From NCBI GenBank assembly GCA_022385805.1, contig MU277678.1:603413-667412 (forward strand): a stretch of DNA of 64,000 bases, in the 5' to 3' direction. The stretch is from Pilatotrama ljubarskyi. Its lineage: Eukaryota; Basidiomycota; Agaricomycetes; Polyporales; Polyporaceae. A program made the position numbers and the translations under genes. Under the pieces are notes generated by a model that worked only from the letters and a program-made list of their open reading frames with translations, was not told where the DNA came from and ran no database searches. Below, one piece after another: positions 22,616-35,182 of this stretch (its first letter is position 1; each line of letters starts with the position of its first letter).

Positions 22616-24266
22616 TCACTCAGCAGGTTTCTTGTCCGGCTCCGCCGTACTGTCCATCAGCGCCTGAATCATGGCCGAGCCGACCTTGGTCGCCTCCTCG
22701 AACCGCGACTCGAAAAACGCCGCGGTGCGCAGGAATCGCTCCTTGTACAGCTCGAAGCTGCCGAACGAGATGCACTGGCTCCACCCGCGCGCGGCCACGA
22801 CGAACTCGAGGTCGTCCGAGCGATGCGTCGTCTCGTACAGTGCTGCGTGCAGAGCCGATTCAAGGCGTGTTTCGGAGCGGAAGAGGTACTCGGCGACTCC
22901 GATCCAGAGCCTGAAGATAGGTGTCGCTGCGAGGTCCAAGTGTTCGAATGGCTTGATACCGAGCCGTGCCCAGCAGTCGACCATCGCCAGCAGTGAGAGG
23001 TGGGAGTTTGGCGGGGCAGCCTGGCGAGACGAGGGTGATAGTCCATCCGACGGCTTCTTACCGAGACTGAAACGGTCGAGGAGGTCTTCTGAAAGCAGGA
23101 TTGGCGGCCGACGCGCGCTGCCTGTCTCGAGGTAGTCGCTGAAGACGATGCGGCGGGCATCATAAATGCGAGCGCGCAGGCCAGCGGCGTCGCTCGCGAG
23201 CATGAGTTTGAAGATCTCCGTCGTGCTGCGGGCGAACTGGTCGATCTGTACGCGGGCGGAGGGGTTGAGGATAGCGAGGCCGGCGTAGACGTGCCATTTG
23301 TTGGAGTAGATGCGGAGCATGATGTTCACTTTGACGGTCTCGATCCCGCCCACGTAGAGCCCGTGCTCCCAAGGATAGGAGAGCGAGCTATGCCACGCTG
23401 TGCCCATACTGACGCCTAGTTAGCATGGATAGTGTGCAGATGGGATGAGGGCTACCTCAGAAATGCTGCATGGGTGACGGCTTGGGTATTTGCCGTGACG
23501 ATGTCGTGGTCCTCGTAGGAGAGGTACACATATCGTGAGCCAAACGGCCTGAGTATGTGTTCCACTAGGGTTAGGGAGTCATCCCTTGCCCGATGTTTGA
23601 TCAAAACCTACCAGGAAGATGTGAGCCTTCGCGGTCGAGTGGCGGATAACGGGAGACAAACCAGAGGCTGTCCCACAGGCGAGACCGTGGGTCCGTGCAG
23701 AGAGTGACAGGACACTATCTCCACGTCTGCGGGGAGGTATTTCTCAAATGCAGCCTTCTCGGGCGCCTTCACGGAGGTCTGTCCTGCAACAATGGCTCCA
23801 ACTTTCGTCGCTGGGGGTATAGTCAGCGGAATGACCAGGGCTTCACTACCGTTAGGGTACCCACAAGGTCCGTATTCCGCTACGACTCGGTCAATGTACT
23901 CGGCTTCAACCGAGTACATGATAAAATCGGATATTCGCGAAACCAAGTGCCCGTTTTCTAGCACATGGATGCCTGGCACGCCTAACAAAACTGTGAGCAG
24001 CCAGTTTTACACACATCATCAGGTTTCGTACCTTCATAGCTCGCCTTGAGGGCTTCGTATTTAGCAGGCAGATCACATATGTATATCCTGAGGAGGATCA
24101 AATTGGTCACCTTCGGATGTGATAGGGGGGCATGTACTCACCGCTTCCACCCAGCCTTGGAGAGGTAGCGAGCGTACATGGTGCCCATCGCTCCCATGCC
24201 AATGAGGCCGATTGCCGGCTGCTGCTCCGCAGGCAAGTCCGGTGTCGCATCTGGTCTGACGGTCAT
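22616..24266 (-). CDS. TYR1: Prephenate dehydrogenase
   Basis: Converts prephenate to 4-hydroxyphenylpyruvate with NAD(P), the dedicated step to tyrosine. Six exons (transcript order 24266-24142, 24087-24032, 23981-23865, 23810-23662, 23607-23456, 23408-22616) give 463 aa, close to the yeast length. The N-terminal Rossmann motif IGLIGMGAMGTMYARYLSKA is followed by the acidic end of beta-2 (YICDLPAKYEAL). Next come DFIMYSVEAEYID, STKVGAIVAGQTSVKAPEKA, the active-site segment SCHSLHGPTVSPVGQPL, and ANTQAVTHAAFLSMGTAW. The long helical dimerisation domain holds VGGIETVKVNIMLRIYSNKW and YETTHRSDDLEFVV. No fused or ACT domain is visible. Start ATG 24266 gives a short leader before the Rossmann fold with no targeting signal, fitting a cytosolic enzyme. 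Confidence 0.95.
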
Positions 24267-24926
24267 GATGCAAGACTGGCAAAGAGGTGCTCAGCAAGGG
24301 TCTACCGCAAGTCTAGCCTGTGGGTGCAAAAAGCAAGGCATCTGGTCAGCGTCCTTGTCCTTTATACAGATAAGGGTGAGGGCAGGAATCGCTGGTGGCG
24401 CTGGACACACCGATGAGAGTCGCTTAAAGGGAACCTACCCAAAATTGATAGCGCGATGGATCGCTGCCGCTGGACGTGTACACCGAGTTTGAGGACCGCA
24501 GCACGACGGTAGCAGAGTCCAAATCTGTTCGAATTGCCTCCGCTGCGTAGTAATCAAGTGAACATGGGTGACTCGGTCTAGTACACTGATCAGAGTAAGT
24601 TCGGCGGACGGAGCTTGTCCCATGGATAACGTCCAAAAGAGGAAGGTGTCTAAGATCGGTGGCCTCTCGAGGCCCCTTCGAACGGTTATTGTTGAACCCA
24701 CCCATGGCTAACAGCAAGATGCAAAGGGCCAGTGGTCGTCCATGCCACGGTAGCCCTTGGATCTGAGGAACGTAGGTAGTCTTGGCAGGACCGATTTGGA
24801 CTTCTCTGCGCGTTCGCACGACGACGACTTCGCGATGGTCGGCTCATAGGATACGCCATCAATAGTCTACTGAACAGTACTCTCCCCACGTGGTCTAAGG
24901 TACCAATGCAGGAGGACCATGTAAGT
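24267..24926. other. Intergenic: TYR1 promoter and 3' flank of the TFIIIC-like gene
   Basis: Apart from the TGACTC core at 24569, I see no gene. A minus-strand open frame of 131 codons has no recognisable domain. Confidence 0.5.
24569..24574 (-). promoter_or_regulatory. TGACTC core, Gcn4/Cpc1-type site about 300 bp upstream of TYR1
   Basis: The core is on the plus strand, 303 bases from the TYR1 start. With the similar site upstream of ILV2 it suggests shared general amino-acid control. A six-base match can occur by chance. Confidence 0.3.
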
Positions 24927-27853
24927 TCAATCAGAATCGTCGTCCTCTTCAAAGATACCGGCCCGCTCTCCCCTCATTCCCTCAATCCCCGTGTAAGGCA
25001 GCTGATCCTTTACCCACTTCCCCATAAGCCAATCTACCCGACACAAGCCCGATCCCGTAGCAGAAGCCAGCAGAGGCGTCCGCGCCAAGCCGTTGCCATC
25101 GTTCCACACGACTCGGTGGACGCCTACTTCTGCCGGCCACGCGCCAGTGCCCACAGGTACAGCCTTGTTTTGTCGCGAAGCAGCAGGGCGATTTTGCGTC
25201 TCCTGTTGATGACAGGTTATCCTCACTACGAACGCTGGCGGCGAGCGAGATATGCTGACCTTCGGAAGAAAGTTCTCGAGCATCCTGTATTCCCCAAGTG
25301 CCCGACTGTAATCGAGCTGATAGATTTTGTGCTCGAGAAATGGCTGTGGCACGGTCAGTCGGCGCGGGACGCATGGCAAACGTTAGACATACTACGAGCC
25401 CGCCTCGCCTTGTACTCCTCATCGTATTCGTCGTCAGGCACGAGCCGTCGGTGACACCGATCGCTAGCTGGGGGTGATAGTCGGACGCAGAAAGACTCTG
25501 CGGAAGGCGTCAGCGAGCAAGGCGATGCCTCAGAACCGCATAGTCCTACCCAAACAGGGCCGTTGGGCTCAAGTACAGTGTGTCCTCTACCCAATGTGGT
25601 TGGGGAGACGGAATAGGCTTTGATCATATTCTCGTGATCGATTGTGACGGCGCTGCCGATGTAAGTCGAGAATTCCATTGCAGTCACTACGTCTTGAAGG
25701 CGGATGTTAACTAGCATTTTCGCTGGTTCAGTGACTTGGAGACTCACCTCTGGTACGATTGATGGCATTACCACACATGTCACGGATATCGGTAATGCAC
25801 TCCACGCCGTCGTAACCCCCGCTTGCGATGACTGTCGGGTCGTCCGTTGTGGCTTCTCCGCTGGCGGAGATAGTCGGGGCTCGGACCCAAGACAGGCTGC
25901 GTATCGCAGATTGGTGTGCTGTGAAGTAGTGCGTGGGTAACAATGCTGCGTTCGAGCCGTTAGTTCAGATCCTCCTGTGCCAGACTTGCAGTCTCACGTG
26001 TATCTGTGGCAACTGGTTCCCCAATGAGTGCCTTGCCGACATTGTACACGGCAATGGACCCTAGACGTAGGAGCTTCATGAGCAGTGCTCGTGAGGGACC
26101 GCCGCGCATGCACCTACCGTTCGTGCATCCGACTGCTACAACTTCACTATTCGCCCAGTCAAAGCACCAGCACGACGTCTCCTCTAGCTCAATGCGTAGC
26201 AGAGGATCTAACAGCTTGACTTTGATGGAAGTCAGAGTCGGACTTCAGAGGAGCAAGTGAACACTGGTACCGAGGATCGGCTCGTCTGCTGAATGTCCCG
26301 TCGGACGGGAAATCGTGGTAGGATCCGGCACAGTGTAGAACGTCAGCGACCCGTCCTCGAAGGTACCACCAATGATACCGAGTTTCCGCGGCCCGTGCAT
26401 CCCGTCCCCGGAGTCCTACTGTGCGTAAACATCCCACCGACCATGACATGTGATCAAGGAACGCACCCTACTCCTATCGTTAGACGGCAGGGGACACCAT
26501 TTGACCTCGAACGCCGGTCCGCTCTCGATGCAAAGCACCATTTCACATCGCATTTCGCTCCCATCCTCAGACACTGGGTTAGCACTTGTCTTGGCCGCAG
26601 TTCCATCAACGTTCATTGAGTCTCCTTGTGAGTTTGAAGGCTGCAAGGTCCATATCTGAATGCACGCAGTCGTCGGCCGATGCACTCGTGAGCCGATCAT
26701 GGGGGAATGCGATTTGGAAGGGAACGGCGCCACCGCGAGGTACTGTCGATACTGGTAGTCTGTCGCGAAACATTAGCGTGGTTGCACGTCTTCCTGCCTA
26801 AGCACTCACAGGGTCTGTCATCCGGATGAATTGGACACCAGTCAATACCCCATGCTGGTGCGCCTGCGTTGAACACATGAGCTTTGCTCCCTGGGAAGAA
26901 TTCGGCTCAAGGATAACATGTCAGGACACGCAAAGAGATTATATATCAACGCGCATACACATCCTGAGAGTGTCGAACATCTTCATCTCACGGCGCGTTT
27001 GCTTCCCGAAAGGCCCGAAAGAACATGCTACAGGCGGCGGTGGTTTGAGGTCACCTTCATCGGTCGCGCCGGTGTCAGAAGGAAGGTATGGTGTTGCCTC
27101 TCTAACGAGCCGTCAAACGTGAGGATTGATGAAGGGACGAGGTGCTCACTCGTAAGTTAGGAGTTCGTACGGACCCAGAACGACGTGGTCATGAACCCGT
27201 GGTCTCAGTTCCCGTTCGGCGGTCTTTGAGGTGGATCCCGCTTCTTTGAACCAACCCCTATCTTCTGCAAGTTCCCATAGAGGCCCTGGCCCGACGTTAT
27301 TGCCCCAGGACTTGTTGACTCTCGCGTTGACCACTTCGTTCGTAGCCCAGGCGTTAGTCAACACAGTAGCCTCTGGCTCGAAGAGTTTCGGTGGTCTGAC
27401 GAGCCGCTCGATCTTGCCTTCCTTCTTGTAGATCCCTGTCGATCTATGCCTGTGATGGAGGTGGGGTAGGTTGAAGGTTTGCCTGCTCGAAGATAGAGCC
27501 AGGGCCGGCATCGTGGCGACGGATCTCCTAGGCGTTGCCTTCGCGGGCGTCTTCTTGCCTCTCGCTATCACACTTGCTGACCCGTAATCCAGCACTGAAT
27601 TCTCCCTTGTGGAGGGCGCAGACCGTTTGCGCTTGGCTGCCGGAGCATCCACTTCTGGTTCCGCTTCGGCTTCGTCAAGTTCCATGTCATCAGCCTCGTC
27701 TTCGGCATGCTCTTCTCCCGGCGCAAAGTCACTACTGCTGCCGTCAGACTCAATCGGGGCGTTGGAAGGCCCGGCACCGTCTTCGTCTTCGGGCAAACCT
27801 ATCATGGCAGCGTAGTTGGGCCGCGAAGCCCGAGACCGCAGTTGTCGGGTCAT
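24927..27853 (-). CDS. WD40-type TFIIIC subunit (GTF3C2/Tfc6-like)
   Basis: TFIIIC recruits RNA polymerase III to tRNA genes. Twelve exons give 778 aa; in transcript order 27853-27150, 27101-26959, 26890-26810, 26759-26467, 26415-26271, 26219-26118, 26060-25998, 25945-25748, 25692-25550, 25497-25393, 25343-25260, 25202-24927. I chose ATG 27853 (MTRQLRSRASRPNYAAM) because upstream coding-like sequence cannot be spliced in frame; a 5'-UTR intron probably lies at 27857-27916. Residues 1-100 are acidic with a KRKRS nuclear patch. The rest is a degenerate WD40 propeller: SFGPFGKQTRREMKMFDTLR, FNAGAPAWGIDWCPIHPDD, CIESGPAFEVKWCPLP, LGIIGGTFEDGSLTFY, SCWCFDWANSEVVAVGCTNG, HQSAIRSLSWVRAP, ASGGYDGVECITDIR and LAIGVTDGSCL. 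Assignment rests on recalled similarity of these segments to fungal TFIIIC WD proteins. A different nuclear WD40 protein remains possible. Confidence 0.65.
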
Positions 27854-28292
27854 TTCCTTGCAACGGTACAACCAGGAGTAAGCTTGGGGGTGATGAGCCC
27901 TCTCGGGAGAACTCACCTTCACTGGCTGTAAACTTGGCAACGGGCCGCTCTGGCAGCTTCTTAGATCTGGGAGCTAGTACGAGCTGGAATCACCACGTAC
28001 AAGTCAGTACAAGATGATGCACTCTCCGCAGTGTTGTCTATCGGAGCTCATACATGTATATTCGTTGGTTCCGCGCTGCCTTTGGTTTTTGAGTACCGGA
28101 GGGCGCGAGTACGGCTTTGCTGGATGGATGGGTGGTGGTAGTTCTACGATACTTGACTAATCGGGACGGACGTAGGTTTCAAACCTCGCGAAACCGGGAG
28201 ACCGGTCCCAGGAGTATACCCGGCTGTGGCTTCCCGACGACCTAAACGCCATTGCGCCATGGTCTGTTCTGTCAGCTCTGTCCCGAACCGTC
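27854..28292. promoter_or_regulatory. Divergent promoter region, TFIIIC-like gene and MDR oxidoreductase
   Basis: It contains the probable 5'-UTR intron of the TFIIIC-like gene (GTGAGT at 27916 to CAAG at 27857) and both promoters. A tRNA-like A box and a TTTCAAA segment near 28180-28265 do not fold as a tRNA. Confidence 0.4.
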
Positions 28293-29798
28293 ATGGCGGC
28301 TGCTATACAGATACCCAAGTTGACGAGGGCCCTCGTACTGCGCAAGGCTGCAAAGGCGACCAAACCTGTCTACCATGACGCCGTGCTCGAGGAGCGACCC
28401 ATACCGGAGCTGAAGCCTGGCCAAATCCTAGTCCGCATCCATGCTGCTGCTTTCAACCACAGAGATGTGAGGAATCTGAGTGTATGCAAGAGGCACTGCA
28501 GCTGAGCGTGCAAGTGCGCTACAGCACTGGCTTCGTAAGGGGTCGTACCCCGGGATTGGGTTCGGAAGCGTTCTGGGTGCCGATGGTGCAGGTACGTTTG
28601 CCCGCGCAGTTCCGCTCCGACATCTGGTTCACGCCGCCGAAAGGCGTCGTTGTTGCATCTCCGGACAAGAACGATGTCTTGCTAGAGAAGCGCGTCTTCC
28701 TAGTACCTATGCGTGGCTGGGAGCGCGATCCTGACGCGCCAGAATCTCCGTACGTGCTCCACCTCGGAGGATACGTGCGAACATGCTGAGCGTAGTAAAG
28801 CTTCACTGTCATTGGGGGAACCAAGGCTACTACCCTTGGTACCTTCGCACAGTACGTCGTGGTTGAACGGGAACAGGTCATCCCCACTCCAGATCACCTG
28901 GACGATGTCCATGCTGCAGCGTGGCCGCTCGGGGCGGTGACGGCCTGGAGGTGAGTCCGCATCATTTTGCACACCCAGAGGCTTGAATAAAAAGTGTGAT
29001 TTGCCAGAGCGGCGATGATCAACGGTGGTGTGAAACAGGGGGACAACGTCCTCATCACCGGCATTGGCGGAGGCGTCGCCTTGCTTGCACTTCAGCTATG
29101 CGTCGCTCGCGGCGCGAACGTTTACGTTACGAGCGGGAGCCAGGACAAGATCCGCAAGGCAGTGGAGCTGGGTGCCAAGGGCGGTGTGAGCTACAAGTCC
29201 GGTATGTCTCCTCGATGGTACTAGTAGGATTGCGACCCGAATGAGCTGAGGATACTGACATTGCCATCAGACGACTGGCCTAACCAGCTCGCAGCTTTGC
29301 TGAAGCAGAACGGCGCATCTGCGCTGAATGCGGTCATCGACTCCGGCGGAGGCGACATCATGGGGAAGACCTCTCCGATCCTCAAGCCAGGCGGGCGGGT
29401 TGTAGTGTTCGGAATGTGAGTGGGGTACTCCCATCAAGGACGAATCCCGATGATTTAGACTTGTAAAGGCATGCGAATCCGAAGGTGACGATGACGATGC
29501 GCGAGGTCATGAAGAACCAGAAGCTGCTCGGTCAGTGCTGGGCGATCATCCTTACACCCCCAATCTGACGTAGATCATACGTTGCGTACCAGGCTCTACC
29601 ATGGGTTCGAAGCAAGACCTGATCGACGCGACCAAGTTCCTCGCCCAGCACCACATCGTGCCCATCGTCTCGGACGTCCTAGACGGGCTCGAAGCCGCAG
29701 AGCAGGGCTTCCAGATCCTCGAGCGAGGCGATCACTTTGGCAAGGTCGTCATCCGCCTCACGCCCGATTCGCCCAGGACTTTCCCAGCCAAGCTCTGA
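28293..29798 (+). CDS. MDR-family NAD(P)H-dependent oxidoreductase (quinone oxidoreductase-like)
   Basis: Medium-chain dehydrogenase/reductase of the zinc-free kind; substrate unknown. Eight exons (28293-28466, 28525-28591, 28644-28749, 28801-28950, 29008-29201, 29271-29415, 29469-29530, 29593-29798) give 367 aa. The N-terminal GroES-like domain contains LKPGQILVRIHAAAFNHRDHW and GFGSVLGADGAG. A 40-residue insert (SPDKNDVLLEKRVFLVPMRG) replaces the region that holds the structural-zinc cysteines in alcohol dehydrogenases, and no zinc-ligand cluster is visible. The Rossmann half has VLITGIGGGVALLALQLCVA, VYVTSGSQDKI, AVIDSGGGDIMGK and LKPGGRVVVFGM. The C terminus ends GFQILERGDHFGKVVIRL. No targeting signal is clear. 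It resembles fungal YogA-type oxidoreductases. Confidence 0.87.
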
Positions 29799-30173
29799 TG
29801 TTCGCAGATCCAAGCAACTCACCGCTTCAGATTCCTGTACCACCAAACTGGTTCTGAGATCAAGCATCCGCTTCACACAATGCGGCCGGAATTCTAAATG
29901 TATATATGTATGTACAACAATCCAAGGAAGACCTATGTTACGACGCGACAAACTAGATATATACACATGAGACACGAGACACGTAGAGCATGGATCAGGG
30001 TGAGGACATGACTGGACATGACCACGCAAGTCCGAGAGACAGGATGCGGGGCATGAGACGGGACTTAAAACCGCCAACGGGCATTACGGAGATATTGAAG
30101 TAATAATGAGAGTAGATAGGCTCGAGCTGTGGAAGCCGTCAAACGGCATGGAGGCTGCCCTTGCATGCCGCGC
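29799..30173. other. Intergenic between convergent genes
   Basis: AT-rich 3' flanks with several TATATA tracts at 29895-29970; no gene seen. Confidence 0.5.
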
Positions 30174-32872
30174 TCAGAACAAGTCGCTCCCGGGGAACAT
30201 CTGGCTCTCCTCCACATCCTCTTCATCGCTCTCCAGCGGGGGCTCCAGCCTCGACACAGGCGCCCCAGATGGGCCCATCATCGTCTGCGACGGCATGCGC
30301 TGGCTCAACGGCAACCTCGCTGCCGACGCGGAGGATGCACTGCGCACGTTCGCCTGAAAATGGATGCTGGACGATGTGGGCGAGTACGGATCCCGCATAT
30401 CGTATCCTTGGACGTCGTCCGAGGGCGAATGCTCGACCTCGAACGGGTCTGGCGTTGGATCACGCCGTGGGGGCGCGCGGGGATGCAGCGGTTGCTGCCT
30501 GGATGGTGGGGATGAAGGCAGAGCCTGGCGGCGCTCCTGGCGAGGAGGTGTGACAATGACCGGCGGCGGAGCTCGCGCAGTCGGCGCCGGCGTGGGCTGA
30601 GTGCGTCGGTTGCGGTTCTCGTACTCGAACTGCAGGAGAAGTGAGTACAAACTGAGAAGTACGCAGAGAGTGAACTTACAGCAGAGAACACATCATCCCT
30701 GCGGTGCTCGCCGGCATCCTTATCGATGCAATAGCAGATGTACAACGTGTCCGCCCTGTAGAAATTGTAAGTATTGTGCCAAAGAGCAAGAGCGCATGCA
30801 ACTGACGTGTCCTTCACTAGCCCGATGCAGAACATGCCGACCAAGGCAGTCACACATCCCGCGAGGAGGGATGCAGATAGCGCGGAATCAGGCGCATTCA
30901 GTGTGTGCGCGACGAAGAGGTACGTGAGTAGTGCGAACGGGAATGTGAGCGTTAGTGGCGCGACCGTGAGGAGTGTGAGGGGCGCTGAATCAGTTAATTG
31001 ATCAGCTCCTGGCCACACCCGATCGTGGTCGATACACTTACGTTCCGTCTTAAACCGTCTCCTGTAGTTGGCCGCGGATGAGCTTTCGGCCGCGCTCGTG
31101 AGGGCACGCGCCCTCCTTGCGCTCGGGAAGAACGCGTCCCCAGTCAACCCCGTATATACCAGCGCATACGTGCTCAGCGAGCTCGTGACTGCCTCGAGAT
31201 ACCCCACAGCCATGCTTGCGCCAACGCTCACAACACGCATATACGGCGGTAGGTATGCTGGGAGGGCGCGCAAGCCTATTGTGACGAGGCCCAAGACGCG
31301 GATGGCCGTGACGATGAGCGCGGAGAGAACAATTGTGCCCAGCGACGGCTGGGTGGCCCTTGTGAGCGCTGCATGTATGGTGTGGGTGGATGTGGGTGGC
31401 GGCGGCGGAAGTGCAGGGCTTCACTCGATGGACATCTTGTCAGTTAGGGCGACCAGGGATATTCTGCGCGACTCACTCTGCAAAATACCATGCACCAATG
31501 ACACCAGCGCAGGCCACGCGAATAAGACCGCGCGCAACGCCCCATGTCCACAACCAGACACCGATGGTGCCGGCGATAGCCCAATGGGCCCACTCGCGCA
31601 CATGCCATGCTGATCGAGTACTACTTATCGGCTCAAAGTAGCCGACAAGCAGGAGCCGGAACGTAAGAGTGATGAACGGTATGGAAAGGAGCAACATGGC
31701 AAGCAGTACTGCCGGAGAGAGTGCGAGGAGAAAAGGGTTTTCCTTCAGCAAACGCGTCGTAAGCGTCAGTAGAGATGATGCAGTATGAATGTCGCGCGGG
31801 AGGTGTAATAGCCGTCGCCCAGTGAGTATGGCAAGCACGAGCGGGACCAGAGAGAACAGTCGTAGGCTGTCCAGGAGATGAGCGCGACACGGACAGGACG
31901 TGCACGGGCAACTCACCCGACAGTCTCCCCCCAAGTTGGTTCTTGGTCACCATCCCACATGAAACTCCCGACAAAGGCCCATACGGCGGAGATGAGAAGG
32001 GTTGCTGGTATGAAGACGGAGGTGGCCACCATGACTGGCTTGACAAAGACCCGCAGAAGGAATACGTGCACATAACAGACAGCAGCACTCAAGAATGTCA
32101 AGATGGTGAGCAGAGGCACCGTATGCAAGAGAGTGACGTAAGGAGTCTTCCGAGCATTTGCAGGTGCACGCGTGAGGAAGAGTACCAGGATGGAGCTGAA
32201 CAGGCAGATGCTGACTCCTGCGCACCAGACGGTAGTCCACACGGAGTCGTTGAACTTTCGCCGATTACGGGGAACATATCGCGGATCAGGCAGAGAGAAT
32301 ACGTCTACTGGTCGTGTGCGGCCGTCCCGAGGTAGCAACGATTCCGTTAGCGATAAGGATACCGCCGTGTGCGGCGGCGGAGGGGGCTGAGGCGGTGGTG
32401 AATACGGTCGATGGTGATGATGGGGAGATGGCTGGCGAGGATGGAGTATATCCGGTGGTGGATTGGCGGAGTCGGCCGAGGAGTTAGATGGCGATGGGGA
32501 AGGGGAACGGAGCGGAGAAGCATGAGCAAGCCATCCCTTACCTCCGTCCCCCTCCGACACTCCTAGAAGTGGTATGGACGCGGCCTGTTGCCCGGAGACT
32601 CCAGGCTCATCCTCGTCCAGACGCAGATATGGATCCTCCTCCTCGTGCTGCGGCGGTGGGGGCTCCCTCCGGACAGTGGTCTTGCTCATGCTGCTCGCAT
32701 GCAGGTGAGGATCGTCGTAGTCATCAAGATCGGCTTCGTGTGCATTGCCTGCGTGGGAGCCATTGTCGGTTGAAAACGAGTAGAAGAGGGGCTGAGAGGA
32801 GGACAGACTAGATGCAGCGGTCTGTTGTCTGTTCAGAAATTGAGATGCGTACGCCGCGAATGAGGCTGCCAT
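30174..32872 (-). CDS. PNS1: Choline-transporter-like (CTL/PNS1) membrane protein
   Basis: CTL proteins (SLC44 in animals) are multi-spanning plasma-membrane or vacuolar proteins linked to choline or metabolite transport; yeast Pns1 has no proven substrate. Six exons (transcript order 32872-31917, 31866-31477, 31418-31042, 30984-30807, 30755-30680, 30629-30174) give 810 aa. The first 230 residues are disordered with proline and histidine runs. About ten hydrophobic segments follow, beginning TVWCAGVSICLFSSILVLFL. Family hallmarks are WYFADPALPPPPPTSTHTIH, ALTRATQPSLGTIVLSALIV, SVGASMAVGYLEAVTSSLST, and ADTLYICYCIDKDAGEHRRD at the end of the last helix. The C-terminal 150 residues are a Pro/Arg/Ser-rich cytoplasmic tail. 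The extended N and C tails are longer than in yeast Pns1, as is usual in basidiomycetes. Confidence 0.88.
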
Positions 32873-33425
32873 CACGCTGGGCTGTGGCTACGAGCTCGAG
32901 TACCGCGCCAGCGTGGAGAACAAAGAGGTCGGCGGCAGAGAAGGAGAAAATGAGGAGCAGGAGGTGGGCGTCGAGGTGAGGGTTACGTAGTCTTGGACAT
33001 CGTTAGCGACAGTCAACATGCCTCGCGGGCACAGGCCGCCAAACTGACTCAATCCTCCTTCCGAGCCGCGCACAGCACCTCCTCTTACTCAACACCGAGT
33101 TCTGGTCTACGCAATACTCTACACGTTGAGAATATTCTGCTGCGACGCAGGCTCAGCTCTGGCTCCCAAAGTGCCATGGTCCATGGACTGGGTGTATGCG
33201 CGTGCGAGTCGCAGCCACGCGCCGACGCCATGCGGACGGGCGCTTGATTCGCATACCGGCCAATCCTTTCTCAGCCACCGGCCATCGCATCTCGTTCCGA
33301 GTCCGCCACCCAGCTCGGCCTGGGAGCCGCTCTTCTGCCTCAATATATGCGTCTTTATCTCCTCGCATTCTCTAGATACCCCTTCGTTCGACACGTAGTG
33401 TACTGGCATTTTCTGCTGGACAGCG
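32873..33425. promoter_or_regulatory. Divergent promoter region of PNS1-like and F-box genes
   Basis: Both genes start away from this 553-base region. No clear TATA box or conserved site was found; small open frames are chance. Confidence 0.4.
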
Positions 33426-35182
33426 ATGGCACAGCAGCAGCTCTGGAACGACGACATCCTCCGCGAGATATTCAGTCACCTCGGACCTACCACGTTCCCA
33501 TCCTCAAAGGCCGACCGACCATGTCTCGCAGCACTCTCATGCTGCGCCAGAACAGGCAAGGTGCTCTATGACCCAGCCATCGATATGCTCTGGCGGGAGA
33601 TAGACTCCCTTGCCATCCTTCTGAGTGTGCTTTCACCACCTCTGGTCAAGACGGAGAACAAACACCAGCGGTCATTCGTATGTGCACTTTCTTCTCAACG
33701 GAACTCGTCATTTAGGTGTATCACTTCATCCTGGAGCTATGCTCGCTACCGTGAATATCTTGCTGTTGCGGCTGTAATCGCTGTGAGATGACGGCGGCAA
33801 GTTATGCTGACTTGCATGTGTCATTGTGGCAGGTTCTGGCGGGTGAAATCTCCGCTACAGACTACGCACGATTTCAGTTCTACGCCAGAAGAGTGCGCAA
33901 ATTGGTCCATCGCGCAGAAAGAGACAGGATACATCCAACGGTAGTCGCTGCGCTTCATGGCCATTCTGACGGGCAGCCCCTGCTTCCCAGTCTCAGGGCA
34001 TTATTCTGGTGTCAGAGGACGCCTCCTGACGTGCTGGAGATCCTCCCCCTAGTATCCCCCTTTCTAAAGGAGTTGTGCATCGCAGAAATTGGCGTACAGG
34101 GGAGCCTCCTTCCTCCCAGCGGGGTGCAGTCGAGCAATGGTTTTGCTTTCGGCAGGTTCATTCATGCGCTCAGCATAGCTGCACCACGCCTCGAGACCCT
34201 CACGCTATCCGGGAATATCCATTCATCGTCCATCCTCTGCGTCAGTGAGCTGAAGCAGCTCAAAGCCCTCAGTATCATCAACTTCGCGCAACATGGCTTC
34301 GGCGCAGGTTACCTTCCGGTCCTCCGCTCTTGTGCCGCGCTCTCCCACTTGCGCGAGTTTGGCATCAACCTCAGCGCCGACGGAGCGTTGTCCCCTCTCT
34401 CCTTGAATGCCGACGCCACAGAAGCCGACTTCGATCGCGACTTCGATGGTTTCCACAGTTTGCGCTCGTTGCGTGTGCACGGGTCGCTCTCGCTCGTATC
34501 GCGTTTCCTGTCGCACGTCTCGTCCGCCGAGCTCGCGTCCTTTGGTGTGTTCGTGCCCCGTCCTGACCGGTGGGAGGACTACCGCGGCTGCCTCGACACG
34601 CTCTGCACGCGCTTCGCCTCGTCCCTGCGCGCGGTGCGCTTCTCGGGCTCATGGACAGGCAACCTCGCGTCGCTCGTACGGCCCATGGACGTCCTCGCGC
34701 CCCTCCTGCGGCTCCCCCAGCTCGAGGAGGTGTGCATCATCTCCGGGACCGCCGTCGCCCTCTCGCTTACCACCGAGGACGCGCTCACCCTCGCCAAGGC
34801 GTGGCCCAAGCTGAAGGAGTTCAAGTTGCTGTACCAGCCCGTGCCTGCTGCGCTCCCCATCGACGCGCTCGGTGCGTTCGCAACACACTGCCCGCAGCTT
34901 GAGACGCTGTGGCTGGCGTCGGTGGACCTGCGAGGCGTGGGGCTGCGCGATCTTGAAGCCTCTCCGGCGTCCGACCACGGTCTGACGAATATATGGCTCG
35001 CGGGCGATGTGGCGGCGGCGGATGCCGCTCTGGCCGCTCGGTTCATAGACAAGATCTTCCCTCGCGTCGATCCGCGCCCGGTCGAGCTGCCGTGGCATCC
35101 AGGCCAGAACGCGGAGAAGTGGGAGGCGTTGCTCGTCTGCCTGCGCGAGGTGAAGGCTGCACGGTTGGGAAGGACTCTTTGA
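33426..35182 (+). CDS. F-box protein with leucine-rich-repeat-like C-terminal region
   Basis: F-box proteins are substrate receptors of SCF ubiquitin ligases. The 533-aa model has two exons (33426-33677 and 33833-35182) with an unusually long 155-nt intron for this neighbourhood. Residues 6-50 fit an F-box (LWNDDILREIFSHLGPTTFP, LAALSCCARTGKVLYDPAID). After the junction comes FVLAGEISATDYARFQFYAR and RRVRKLVH, typical of the large basidiomycete F-box families. The remainder has irregular leucine-rich segments (LRALFWCQRT, LETLTLSGNI, LKALSIINF, LPQLEEVCIIS, LETLWLASVDL), as in LRR-type F-box proteins. Substrate unknown. Such genes are greatly expanded in mushroom-forming fungi. Confidence 0.8.

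Noticed and set aside
27883..27983. Coding-like exon (PRSKKLPERPVAKFTASE) upstream of the TFIIIC-like start
   Set aside because: Joining it in frame needs a 34-nt intron; the normal 60-nt intron gives the wrong frame, so I treat it as 5' UTR.
28155..28275. Possible minus-strand tRNA (A-box-like TGGCGCAATGG, GGTTTGAAACC)
   Set aside because: D and T stems do not pair properly, no acceptor stem and no terminator.
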